From Dromaius novaehollandiae (taxonomy: Eukaryota; Chordata; Aves; Casuariiformes; Dromaiidae): DNA of 64,000 bases. Below, piece after piece: positions 46,256 through 56,575 of the stretch. How positions within the stretch are numbered: the first letter of the stretch is position 1; the number at the start of each line of letters is the position of its first letter. The stretch is taken from positions 15,095,543 through 15,159,542 of the forward strand of contig NC_088130.1 in assembly GCF_036370855.1 (NCBI RefSeq), given 5' to 3'. A program made the translations under genes and the position numbers. The notes beneath the pieces were generated by a model, which was given only the letters and a program-made list of their open reading frames with translations, did not search any database and was not told where the DNA came from.

Positions 46256-46747
46256 TGTCACGGGTGTATTAACTCTGGGTTTATTGCAAACAGATTTATT
46301 GAAGATGGCGATACAGTGTAGTCATAGCAAGTGAATCTTACTGCACATTTGTTATTGCCTGAGTTCCAGTTTCTTACCACTCCAACGGTTTCCTGTCAGA
46401 GGTTCTCTTAACTCCCGGAGAGTAACCTTGAGAGGCGTCCCAACTCTAGGGGAGATTCACCGCCATGCAGCCCACTACCGTGCAGGAGAGCTCAATGGGC
46501 TCTAGGCTGCAGCGCTATTTATGGGCACGGAGTTTGACTCATGGTCATACGATATTTGGTGTGGAGATTCACCTTTTTTGCTGATCTCATGCCATGCTGG
46601 GGAAAAGGTACCTTTTTGCTGATCCCATGCCCATTTCTGGCCTCACCAGTTGCAACCAGTATCGCCTAGTTCCTCCTGGTCAGCCCTGGGCACTGTCAGT
46701 TATTTGTGGTCAGCTGGGCCCAAGATTGGTAGTTGCGCTCCGCCACA
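46256..46747 (-). repeat. Element C 5' LTR
   Basis: Begins TGTCACGGGTG next to the primer site. Minus-strand AATAAA-type motifs (complements of tttatt at about 46280 and 46301) and a CATAAATAG box (about 46510) fit an LTR. The outer end lies at or near the CR1 start at about 46748. It begins TGTCACGG like the solo LTR at 16682. Confidence 0.65.
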
Positions 46748-47166
46748 AGTTCTGGGCTCCCCAATACAGGAGAGACATGGAGCTACTGGAGCGAGTCCAG
46801 CGAAGGGCTGCTAAGATGATTAGGGGACTGGAGCAGCTCTCCTATGAGGAAAGACTGGGAGAGCTGGGAATGTTTAGCCTGGCGAAGAGAAGACTTAGGG
46901 GGGATCTTATCAACGTGTATAAGTATCTGAAGGGAGGGTGTAGAGAGGATGGGGCCAGACTCTTTTCAGTGGTGCCCAGCGATAGGACGAGAGGCAATGG
47001 GCACAAACTGAAACACAGGAAGTTCCGTCTGAGCATGAGGAAAAACTTTTTTCCTGTGAGGGTGACTGAGCACTGGAACAGGTTGCCCAGAGAGATTGTG
47101 GAGTCCCCTTCCTTAGAGATATTCAAAAGCTGTCTGGACACAATCCTGGGCAACGTGCTCTAGGTG
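46748..47166 (+). mobile_element. CR1 3' fragment
   Basis: The last part of CR1 ORF2 in frame 46594-47163 ([45 protein letters not shown]). It is truncated at its 5' side, ends at 'caacgtgctctagg', and lacks the usual ATTCTGTG tail. Confidence 0.92.
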
Positions 47167-48594
47167 CCCAGCCCAGCGAGGTGCACCTGCTTGTTTGCGG
47201 CTCACCCAATGCCTTGTAGCCTGGCAGGGGGTGTCCTGGAGGGCTGTGGGGACATAGGGAGGCACAGGAGTGGGGCAAGGTTGCTGGGGGCCCTTCCCCA
47301 CCACTGCCAGCATCTGCAATCCTCAGGGGCTGGCCATGAATGATGGAGGGAAGAGCCTGCGGGGTAAGAGACTGTGTGTGAATGCACAGGGTCCCTTCTC
47401 CCCCTCTCGACTGCAACTCTGTCCTGTTTTCCCGTGGCAGAGCCATGTGGCTTTGCAGCCTCGGCTTTGTGCTCGCAGAGGTGTACTTGGGCTCCATTTC
47501 TTTTTTATTTCTTCTCTCAGGTTGCTTAAGGGAAACATATTGCGACAGTGTCTCTTGCTGTTGTTCCTGCTTCTCTGTTCCAAAGTTGTCTCCGTTTGGT
47601 GTTATTCCCCCGTCCTTGGGAATGTCCTTTGAGACTTTTCATTTTTTCTCTTTGGGGAGGGGGGGGGGGAATCAGAGACCGGATCTGCAGTTTTTACTCC
47701 CTTGGCCGATCCTAGTGGACACAGAGATAACCAGGGGGATGTGGGCTGATTGCTCGGGCCCTGATCTGTATTGGAAAGCTTTTGTACTTTCATAGAGTCC
47801 CAATGGAGGCTGTGGAGCTCTCCAGGGGTAGGGGATGGGGCATCACAGAGGCTGCGGTTGCAGAAGAGTACCTTTACTTCTCAAACTGAATGCATGCAGG
47901 AACAGAAAACGGGATAGAAGTTTGCAGAGCTGCTGCTTGTGCTCCACTAACAAGCTCTTTCTTCTGAGGGTTACAGTCCAAAACAGAACTTGGGCTTGGT
48001 TCAGCTGGGAGGGTTGGGGTTTTTTTTTGGGGGAGGGGGGGGGATTGATTTTCTGTCTTTCAGTCTTCACACTCAGTGTGGCTAGTACAGTACGGGCAAG
48101 CAACCCACCAGATATTAATTTCTTAAGAATTTTTTCCCCACGTATTGCAACTGTTCGCTATAACAGGTTGTATTAGCAGCTTTGTCAGATTATTCCACTT
48201 TTCACTTCCTGTGAACAGCAAGTTTAAGTGAACAGACATCAGCACATTTGACAGATATAATTGTACAGATACACCTTCCTTGCCCAGCATTCTTGGGCAA
48301 TGTGCCCCATGACTTGAAAGCCATTTGTTTCATCATGGTAACACTCCTTTTTAGTGGAGCAAGGCTTCCTTCTAGCTCACCTCGAGGCAGGAAAGTGGAC
48401 CAGTCTCATGTAGAGACTTTTGAAATACTTTTTTTTTCCAGTGAATGTGTTCTTTGGTTGTTTTTTTCTTCTCCCCTAAGCATGTTTAAATCAGGTGTCT
48501 TGAATAAAGTCCACTCCAACATCCTTGGAGATTCTTGAAGCTGGGGAAATTTACTGTGTTAGAAAACCCCGTGATGCTTCTTTTTAAATTATGT
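47167..48594. other. Intergenic, GC-richer, no gene supported
   Basis: Contains moderately long overlapping open frames (for example 47382-47795 + and 47123-47497 -) without any domain I recognise, plus G runs at about 47659 and 48034. Confidence 0.5.
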
Positions 48595-48885
48595 GGTTAA
48601 AAAGCTCCTCTCCACAAGCACAAAGGATCACAGAGAGACAATGGCAGGTGGGGGAACCCAAATAATACCCTGCCCCAGCTACTCCCAGGCCCATCACAGG
48701 AAAGCCATCAGCCCATCAAGGGCTCATCTCTACAAGCACAGAAGAGCACAGAGGCACAATGGCAGGCGGGGAAACCCAAATTGCCTACTCAGAGGAACGA
48801 TGGGGCTCCTCCCAGGAAAGTCATCAGCCCCATTGCCCAAGTGTGAAACCCAGCAAGATGAGTCAAAGGGCTCAGCTATAGCCAT
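48595..48885 (+). repeat. LTR-like fragment, related to 28395-28560
   Basis: 'tgtggttaaaaagctc' and 'acaatggcaggtggggga' match the start of the LTR-like insertion at 28.4 kb. The segment contains its own imperfect tandem duplication: a block of about 130 bp with 'acaatggcagg' at 48639 and again at 48758. Confidence 0.6.
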
Positions 48886-48889
48886 GTCT

Positions 48890-49270
48890 GTGACTGGCCA
48901 CGGACCCCGTTGATCTGGACCCTGACCCATGGACTGATTTCCTGTCTTGATCTCAGATCTGTCTCATGGACCTGCCTGGTGATCACTGGGCCTTGTCTGA
49001 CCCTGTCAGTGGACTTGATCCTGACCCTAACCTGCGGATTGACTTCCTGGCTCAACATTGGACCTACCTCATCACCACAAACTTGCCTGATGACCTGGCC
49101 TCTTGGTTGAACCTGGTTACCATCTTTAGGTCTGCCCTGCTTACCTCACTGGGGTACTGTAGGACTGGGCCCTGGCTGGTGAGGCCCCTGCCCTGCCAGC
49201 CGTGTTATTGCACTTTGTTACTGCCTCCTTGTCCCTTAGGGAACAGCCAGCTCTTGCTGCTCCCTGACAG
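48890..49270 (+). repeat. Dispersed repeat, related to 120-650
   Basis: Shares, in inverted orientation, the CAGTCCTACAGTACC and neighbouring blocks with the first intron stretch of the window. Family unknown. Confidence 0.5.
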
Positions 49271-49274
49271 CTGC

Positions 49275-51128
49275 AATAGTTCTTTAGGAAATACAGGCTG
49301 GGAAGATGAGGAGGGGGAGTTGCCCTTTATGTGAGAGAACAGCTGGAATGCATGAAACTTTGCTTAGGGACAGATGATGAGCCAGTTAAGAGCTTATGGG
49401 CTAGGATTAGAGGGCAGACCAACGTGGGCAACATTGTGGTGGGTGACAGATTGCCTGATCAGGAAGAAGTAGATGAGGCTTTCTTCAGACAACTGGAAGA
49501 AGCCTCACGTTCACAGGCCCTGGTCCTCATGGGGGACTTGAACCACCTCGATATCTGCTGGAGGGACACCACAGCAGGGCACAAGCAATCCAGGAGGCTT
49601 CTGTAGTGTATTGATGATAACTTCCTGACACAAGTGATTGAGGAGCTGACGAGGGGAGGCGCTCTGCTGGACCTGCTACTTCCAAACAAGGAAAAACTGT
49701 TTGTGGATGTGAAGGTCAGGGGCAGCCTTGGCTGCAGTGACCACAAGATGGTGGAGTTCAGGATCCTGTGAGGAGAGAGCAGGGCAAAAAGCAGGATCAC
49801 AACCCTGGACTTCGGGAGAGCAGACTTTGGCCTGTTCAGGGAGCTGCTTGGAAGAATCCCATGGAATATGGTGCTGAAGAGAAGAGGGGTCCAGGAGAGG
49901 TGGTTGATTCCTATCCCCCTCCACCTTTCATCTGCAAATCATGCCTGACAAACCTGATAGTCATTTCATCATAGAACACTAGCTTGGTGAATGAGGGGAG
50001 AGCAGTAGATGTTGTTTATCTTGATTCAGAAAGGCTTTTGACACTGTTTCCTGCAACATCCTCATTGACAAACTGAATAAGTACGGACTACATGCACTGC
50101 ACCGTACGCACTAGAGAGGTGGACAGTGAGGTGGACTGAAAACTGGCTGAACTGCCAGGCTCAAAGGGTTGTGATCAGCAGCAAAAAGACCAGCTGGAGA
50201 CCAGTCACTAGTGGTGCCCCCCAGGGATCAATACTGGGTCAATTACTGTTTAACATCTTCATTAACGACATGGATGATAGGGCAGAGTGCACCCTCAGCA
50301 AGTTTGCTGATGATACAAAACTGGGAGGAGTGGCTGACACACCAGAGGGCTGTGCTGCCATTCAGAGGGACCCCAGCAGCCTGGAGAAATGGGCAGAGGG
50401 GAACCTCATGTAGTTCAGCAAAGGGAAATGCCATGTCCTGCACTTGGGGAGGAATAACCCCATGTACCAGAACAGCCTGGAGGCCGACTGGCTGGAAAGC
50501 AGCTTTGCAGAAAAGGACCTGGGGGTCCTGGTGGAGAGCAAATTGAACAGAAGGCAGCAATGTGTCCTTGAGGCAAAGGCAGCCTAAGATATCCTGGGCC
50601 ACATTTGAAGAGTGTTGCCAGCAGGTCGAGGGAGGTGATCCTTCCCCTCTATTCAGCCCTGGTGAGGCCACACCTGGAGTACTGTGTCCAGTTCTGGGCT
50701 CCCAAGTATAAGAGAGATATGGAGCTATTGGAGCGAGTCCAGCAAAGGGCCACAAAGATGATAAGGGACTGGAGCATCTCTCACACGAGGAGAGGCTGAG
50801 AGAGTCTGGAGAAGAGAAGGCTCGGGGGGTATAAATGTGTATAAATATCTGATGGGTGGGAGTAAAGAAGGCTGAGCCAGACCCTTTTCAGTGATGCCCA
50901 ATGACAGGATGAGAGGCAATGGGCACAAATTGAAAACAGGAAATTCCATCTGAACATAAGAAAATACTTTTTCACTGTGAGGGTGGTTGAACATTGGAAC
51001 AGGTTGCCCAGAGCGGTTGTAGAGTCTCCATCCTTGGAGATATTCAAAACACGACTGGACATGGTCCTGGGCAACCTGCTCTAGCTGACCCTGCTTGGGC
51101 AGGGGTTGGACCAGATGATCTCCAGAGG
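49275..51128 (+). mobile_element. CR1 LINE, truncated and mutated
   Basis: Runs from the endonuclease part (LECMKLCLGTDDE, ALVLMGDLNHLDICW) through RT pieces ([28 protein letters not shown] and FADDTKLGG at 50126-50413) to the 3' end ([23 protein letters not shown]). It has many frameshifts and an internal gap near 49905. The 3' tail is cut at 'ccagaggga', directly beside the Polinton polymerase remnant. Confidence 0.92.
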
Positions 51129-52207
51129 GAAGTGCAAGACGTATGTGGAAAAGCATCACAAATGTAAAGGCTGGAAGTGTGGTATGTGCTACAGCCAGAT
51201 CTTAAATCTAAACCAGCACCAGTGCTTCATGCCCGTGATCAAAAATCCAGAAGCAGGGCAGGACTATATTTTCTATGACATGGAATGTATGCAAGAAACT
51301 GGGACAGATATCCCAAATTACATTTTTGCCCAGGACTTAGCACCGGAAGCATGGGATGAAGAAGAAGGGGTGGAAAGGAAAGCTGAAGGAGAAAAGGAGT
51401 TTAAAGGGAGTGCATGTTTCGTGGACTTTATTTGGTTGTTTATAGACACAAAGTTTCAAGGCACATAACATGAAATGCTATGATGGCTATTTTGTCATCA
51501 GCTAGCTTCTGAAGGAAAAAAATGGGTGTTCAGTTAATCTCCCAGGGTGCTAAACTCACGTATGGAAGTCCCCAGCTTGAGTATACATTTCATAGACTCC
51601 CCCAAGCATTGGGATTTGAGGGCTGCAAAGGTTATTTCCCCCCAACACTGCTGAAAAACTAAGTTATGTAGGCTCTCTTCCATCTTCAGAGCATGATGTT
51701 TGAGGAGAGAAAAATACACTTCTTGGCATGGTACACATATAACCAGGAGAAGATTTTTGATTTGCAAAAAGAACTGACTTACTATTGCCAAAAAAAGCTG
51801 AAAATTTTGAAGCAGGTCTGCAGATCATACAGAATGAGATTATGGTGGTGACTGTCCATTCTGTGAGAAAGAGGATGATGAAAAAGTGAACCACTACATG
51901 GCCATTCAAACAGAGGTTTACTGCTGTATAGGTCCCTTTCAGTGTACTACGCTGGCCTCTGTTTGAATGGATATGTACTACTTCATGTTCTTTAAACCTA
52001 ACATAGTATCATTCCTCCCTCCAGATGGCTGTCATCAGAGGAAAAAGATATTTGGCCCCCTCTATTCAATGGCTTATGTACATGGCTGAAAAGGGAAAAT
52101 ATTCAAATCCATACTGTGTTACAAGTTATATCAAGTGGGAGCCTACATTTTGGATGGCTACACAGTCATTGATGGGGTGCCAACAGCTTTTGAATTTAAT
52201 GGGTGCT
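51129..52207 (+). pseudogene. Polinton/Maverick protein-primed DNA polymerase B remnant
   Basis: Protein-primed PolB replicates Polinton DNA. Frame 51106-51468 has a Cys/His-rich stretch (CKGWKCGMC...HQC) and then YIFYDMECMQETG, the Exo I motif with D-x-E, and IPNYIFAQD. Past the stop, other frames show Exo II (NMKCYDGYF, about 51470) and an Exo III-like YCQKK segment (about 51790). Later come an FQCTTLASVCM segment and DGYTVIDGVPTAFEFNGCF (to 52207). The order and spacing match the exonuclease half of Polinton PolB. Several frameshifts and stops make it dead. The polymerase half is missing: the sequence switches to CR1 at about 52210. Confidence 0.85.
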
Positions 52208-52208
52208 T

Positions 52209-53380
52209 TTCCTGAGGGATGGTCTTAGCAGTAAAGACTGAAGCAAAAGCAGTATTCAGTATCTTTGCCTTCTTTGTATCATTCTTCACCAGGGCCCCTG
52301 CCCCATTCAGCCGTGGGCCCATGTTTCCCCTAGTCTTCCTTTTGTAGCCTATGTATTTAAAGAAGCCCTTCTTGCTGTCCTTGACACCCCTTGCCAGATT
52401 CAACTCCAAATGGGCCTTGGCCTTCCTAGTCCCATCCCTGCACACTCTGACAACGTTCCTATAATGCTCCCAAGTGGCCTGTCCCTGCTTCCACCTTCTG
52501 TACACTTCCTCCTTCTGTTTGAGTTTTGCCAGGAGCTCCTTATTCATCCATGCAGGTCTCCTGTCCCCTTTGCTTGTCTTCCTGCTCACTGGGATGCACC
52601 GCTCTCGAGCTTGGAGGAGGTAATCCTTGACTATTAACCAGCTCTCTTGGACCCCTCTTCCTTCTAGGGCCCTATCCCATGGGATTCTTCCAAGCAGGTC
52701 CCTGGAGAGGCCAAAGTCTGCTCTCCTCAAGTCCAGGGTTGTGATCCTACTTTTTGCCCTGCTTCCTCCTCGCAGGATCCTGAGCCCCACCATCTCATGG
52801 TCACTGCAGCCAAGGCTGCCCCCAGCCTTCACATTTCCAACCAGCCCTTCTTTGTTCGTCAGTACGAGGTCTAGCAGTGCAGCTCTCCTTGTTGGCTACT
52901 CTATCACCTGTGTCAGGAAGTTATCATTGATGCTCTCCAGGAACCTCCTGGATTGCTTGTGCCTTGCTGTGTTGCCCCTCCAGCAGATATCAGGGTGGTT
53001 CAAGTCCCCCATGAGAACCAGGGCCTATGATCTTGAGGCTACTTCCAGCTGTCTGTAGAAAGCCTTGTCTACGTCTTCTTCCTGATCAGATGGCCTGCAG
53101 CAAACACCTACAACAGTGTCACCCATGTTAGTCTGCCCTTTAATCCTCACCCATAAGCTCTCAACCCACTCATCATCCACCCCTAGGCAGAGCTCCATAC
53201 ATTCCAGCTGCTTTCTCACATAAAGGGCAACTCCCCCTCCTTGCCTTCCTGGCCTGTCCTTCCTACAAAGCGTGTAGCCATCCATGGCAGCAGTCAAGTC
53301 ATGCAAGCTATCCCACCATGTCTCTGTAATTGCAATGAGGTCATTGTTAGAAGACAGTTTTAAAAGCTGTTCAAAAGGTA
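52209..53380 (-). mobile_element. CR1 LINE fragment between Polinton genes
   Basis: Minus strand, endonuclease (ITETWWDSLHDLTAAMDGY, GGGVALYVRKQLECMELC) to the linker before RT ([28 protein letters not shown]). Its 3' part is missing and it begins directly where the protease remnant stops. The long frame 52158-52832 is CR1 apart from its last few codons. Confidence 0.92.
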
Positions 53381-53635
53381 GTCCCTTGTTACGGCGATGT
53401 AGGAAAAAGACACAGTGGTATATGCTGGCTGCAGAGAGGGGATGTTGCAGCTGTTTCCTCTGGAAAATGATGTCCATAGTGGTTCATTATAAAACAGACA
53501 CAATATTTTCAGGAAAGAGAGAGTTGTTTGGGAGTTGCCATACGAGTCAGAAAACTCTGCATGATTCTGATCTGCCAGGAAAATTGCCAGCCATTGGTCT
53601 TCAGGCCAGTTATGTGAATGCATGTTTATAACCAT
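53380..53635 (-). pseudogene. Polinton adenain-like cysteine protease remnant
   Basis: Adenain-family proteases mature Polinton and adenovirus capsid proteins. On the minus strand, frame 53635 downwards reads NWPEDQWLAIFLADQ and AEFSDSYGNS, matching the family's H-W block and FDSYG block. A second frame continues LQHPLSAAS and CVFFLHRRNKGLPFE, matching the block around the catalytic Cys. The His position is Gln (EDQW) and the nucleophile Cys position is Ser (SAAS), and a frameshift separates the halves. It is therefore inactive. It runs on directly into CR1. Confidence 0.75.
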
Positions 53636-53699
53636 GCTCTGTGATCTTGGAGAAACACAGCCTTAAGGAGCCAGTTGGAGAGCTTTTGATGTCCATCTT

Positions 53700-54405
53700 C
53701 ACATGTCATCAAACAGTATGCGTCTCCTCTGGTTTATCGCTATCAAATACACCTTACACGATCATATTAACAGTGGTGGTCAAAGCGTATTTCTGTTCTC
53801 AGGTTCCCAGTTTTAATCAGAGAATAACGAACAGCACATTCTTGGTCTGGAGACAGGTTGAAAGCAAACAGGGTATAGCCATGGGCAAACTCTTCGCTGT
53901 CAACCAGCAGGGAATGACCTTTGAACAAGCTGTGTGCATTCTCTCACACAGCAGCCGTTCTCAAAATTGGTCTGCAGTGGTTTCACCAGGGTTTCTTCAC
54001 CATCCGCGTACAGGGCCACAAAGTGTATATCATAATGTTTAAAGTTGAAAGGGTTCTTAGCATAATTTCTGCTCTCTTCTGCCTCCCCAGTCGGTCAGTC
54101 ATAGCTTTTGAAAACATGCTATAAAATCATAATCGACCTAAGGATGAGAAAACACATATAGCACAAGCCTACGCCCCATTATGGTATTAAAAGTAACTGT
54201 AAGTTAATTCACAGCTGTGGGTAAAGGGAACTCCTACCACCACCCACTCTCTGTGTGACTTACCTCAAAATTCAGGTTCCAGTTCATGGCCCCATTATCC
54301 GTTTCTTCTTATGCACTTGGTCTTTTCTGGAAGCCCTTTGGGGCTTTTCCTTATTGTCCCCCACACATGTTCTTTTGCAGTTGGCATTTTGTTCTGGTTT
54401 TCCAT
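53700..54405 (-). pseudogene. Polinton capsid-cluster gene remnant (F54H12.2-like)
   Basis: On the minus strand at about 54070-53990 the sequence reads NPFNFKHYD followed by FVALYADG, the hallmark of the F54H12.2-like structural protein of Polintons. An EYAQLV-type and a GYTLFAF-like block follow in the expected order in shifted frames. An upstream first exon (54405-54264) begins MENQNK and ends at a GAG|GTAAGT donor. Its exact role in the virion is not settled in my memory, so I call it only a capsid-cluster protein. Frameshifts make it dead. It converges with PolB, the usual opposed layout in Polintons. Confidence 0.7.
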
Positions 54406-55525
54406 TTTAGTGGGCAGTGTTGCCTGTATCTTGCAGCACAGTGCAAAGACCAAAGGCTGCTCCAGTCATACTGCACGGTCATCTGGTTGGTTTGGGGCCA
54501 GGTGAGGGTCCTCTCAGTCAGGCTCATAGTACTGGTATCTAGCTCCATGGGCATGTCTCAGCACCCCCTTCCCCACCCCATTAAACTCCTTCCACTGCAA
54601 ACATGTTAGAGCTTGTTCAGCAAACTTGTAAAGCGAGGGTGTCTTCAGCAAGTACTTTGTTTATATTTAATTACTTTATATTCACATTACATTGTATTTA
54701 TTAATTTCATTATCTCTTTTTAAACATATGTAATATACATACACTTTTATGGATATATATCTTCATATATCTATGTCTAAATATATAGAGAGACACATTT
54801 CTACACCCTTTATGTATATATTATATATATAAATGCATATATATTTATATATGAGGACTTCCTGGTCCAAAGGAAACAGGCAACCAATCAATCAGGAGTG
54901 TTCTGAAATCTCATGGGATATAAAAGCAAAAATCCCCCCCCCCCCCAAATGACAACAGCAACAAAATGGTGGTCCCTCTATAGGGGTAATGAGAGGGGAC
55001 TTCCTATTTTTAATATCTTTCCAGGGTAAAGAGGAAGGGGTGGCTTGACCTGACAGACAGGGCAGACTGAGAACTCATGGGGTATGGTGTCAAAAATAGC
55101 AGCCAGACAATCACAGGACAGTATGAAAACACATGGGGTATGATGTTGTCAAAAATGGCAGCTTCCTGTCATAAAATGGCATCTGAAACAAAATGGCATC
55201 CCCCTGGGAGGGGCTGCCTGTTTTTTTTTTTTTTTTTTTTTTTTTTGACCTATTTCTGGGTAAACTGGAAGGTGTGGCTTGACCTGTCAGCCAGTCACAG
55301 TGCAGTCTGAGAAAATGTAGGGTATGAATTTTTAAAAAATGGCAGCCTTCAGGAACAAGAGGAGGTTTGGTAAACAGACCATATGACTGAAATAAGAGAG
55401 GGCCTTCTAGGGCAAGTGGGACATGTGACTGAAGGTAGGCACAGTCTTTCTGCAGGAAGTGGGGGGGCACAGCCCTTGTTACTTCTTATCATGGATAAAG
55501 GTTGTACTTATACTACTGATGCTGT
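54245..55525. repeat. Left arm of a large imperfect palindrome (Polinton end)
   Basis: From the capsid-type first exon outward, this arm matches the reverse complement of 55795-56575. Matches include the exon, the 'ctcagtcaggctcatag' block, a CCCCACCCCATTAAACTCC block and subterminal repeats with 'catggggtatg...gtcaaaaatggcagc'. The arm ends ACTTCTTATC, then GGATAAAGGTTGTACTTATACTACT. It also holds an AT-rich microsatellite (54640-54860), a C run (54936) and a T run (55220). I interpret it as the terminal inverted repeat region of the Polinton. Confidence 0.7.
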
Positions 55526-55794
55526 TTGAAGTACACTTCTGCACTATGTTACTAGAACAGACACTTTTTCTGAGCACGGCCCCTCCTGGCTCTGAGACTC
55601 CTTTTGCTGTCATGCCAGCTCCTGTCAGACAGAGACTATGGATTTTTGGTATTCTAATACATCTGAGCATTTGTTCTCTATATTACAGATGTGAGCAAGA
55701 TGGGTCATAGATAAAGCTTTAATGCAGAGTGCAGTGAAATGTATTCTGGGTGAGGGCAAAGTTACTATGAGATCGAATAAGGAGTCAGAATAGC
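55526..55794. other. Spacer between palindrome arms
   Basis: About 270 bp without similarity between the arms. No gene is seen. It separates two outward-pointing Polinton ends. Confidence 0.55.
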
Positions 55795-56575
55795 TCAGCA
55801 GTAGTATAAGGATAATGTTTATCCAAGATAAGAAGTGACAGATGCCCTGCCCCCCAGTATCTGGTGGAAGCCCCACTCCTACTGGTAGTCACACGCCCCA
55901 CTTGCCCTGCAAGTCCCTCCCCTCTTCTGGTCATGTGGTCTGTTTACTCCACCTCTTTTTGCCCCTGGGGGGGGGGGGGGGTCACCCTTTTGTAAAACAT
56001 CATACCCCACGTGTTCACAGGCTGCCCTGTGATGGGCTGGCAGGACCAGACTCTCTTTACCGTTCACCCGGAAGTATGTCAGAACAGGAAGTCCCTGCCC
56101 ACTACATACACGGGGCCACCATTTTTGTCAACATTGTTCTGGTGTTTGGGGTGGGGTAGGAGTTTAAGAGCTTGGGGCGGGGGACACACACATGACACAT
56201 GAACAAATTAGAACATGCCCAAGGGCTATGGACCCATCCTAGGAAGCCCACCAAGGGGCCCCCAGCGCAAACCCTGTCACGTGCAAAGAAGAGACCAATC
56301 CTGTGAGCCAGACTGAGAGGCCCCTGCATCCAGCCCCAGCCCAACAGGATGACCATGCAGTATTACTGGGGCAGACTTTGGGCTTTGCATGGTACTAAAA
56401 GACACAAGCAACACTGTCCGCAGTAATGGAAAACCAGAACAAAACGCCAACTTCAGAAGAATATGTGCATGGGGACAATAAGGAAAAGCCCCAAAGGGAT
56501 TCCCAAAAAAGACCACGCAAACCAGAAGAACTGGTCGATGGGCCCATGAATCAGAAACTATATTTCGAGGTAAGT
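55795..56575. repeat. Right arm of the palindrome (second Polinton end)
   Basis: Starts about AGTAGTATAAGG, TTTATCCAAGATAAGAAGTG and proceeds through the same blocks as the left arm in inverted order to the first exon of the capsid-type gene. Similarity stops just past the GAG|GTAAGT donor. The arm is shorter than the left one and contains a poly(G) run (55967-55981). Confidence 0.7.
56426..56569 (+). pseudogene. Second copy of the Polinton capsid-type first exon
   Basis: 144 nt, 48 codons, open throughout, beginning MENQNK and ending before GTAAGT. It is the inverted counterpart of 54264-54405, which is two bases shorter and so frameshifted. No downstream exon follows: the sequence after the donor is unrelated to the left copy. 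Confidence 0.65.

Larger units (their letters stand above)
42788..46747 (-). mobile_element. Older retroviral element C, truncated at its 3' side
   Basis: A minus-strand element with a 5' LTR (46256 to about 46747), a primer site, gag, an RNase H and integrase remnant and an env remnant. No 3' LTR is present: it stops at the junction with element B at about 42790. Protease and RT are not recognisable. Many frameshifts and stops show that it is old. Confidence 0.8.

Noticed and set aside
47123..47795. Overlapping frames of 120-137 residues in GC-richer DNA
   Set aside because: Both strands are equally open, there are no domains, and composition explains the openness.
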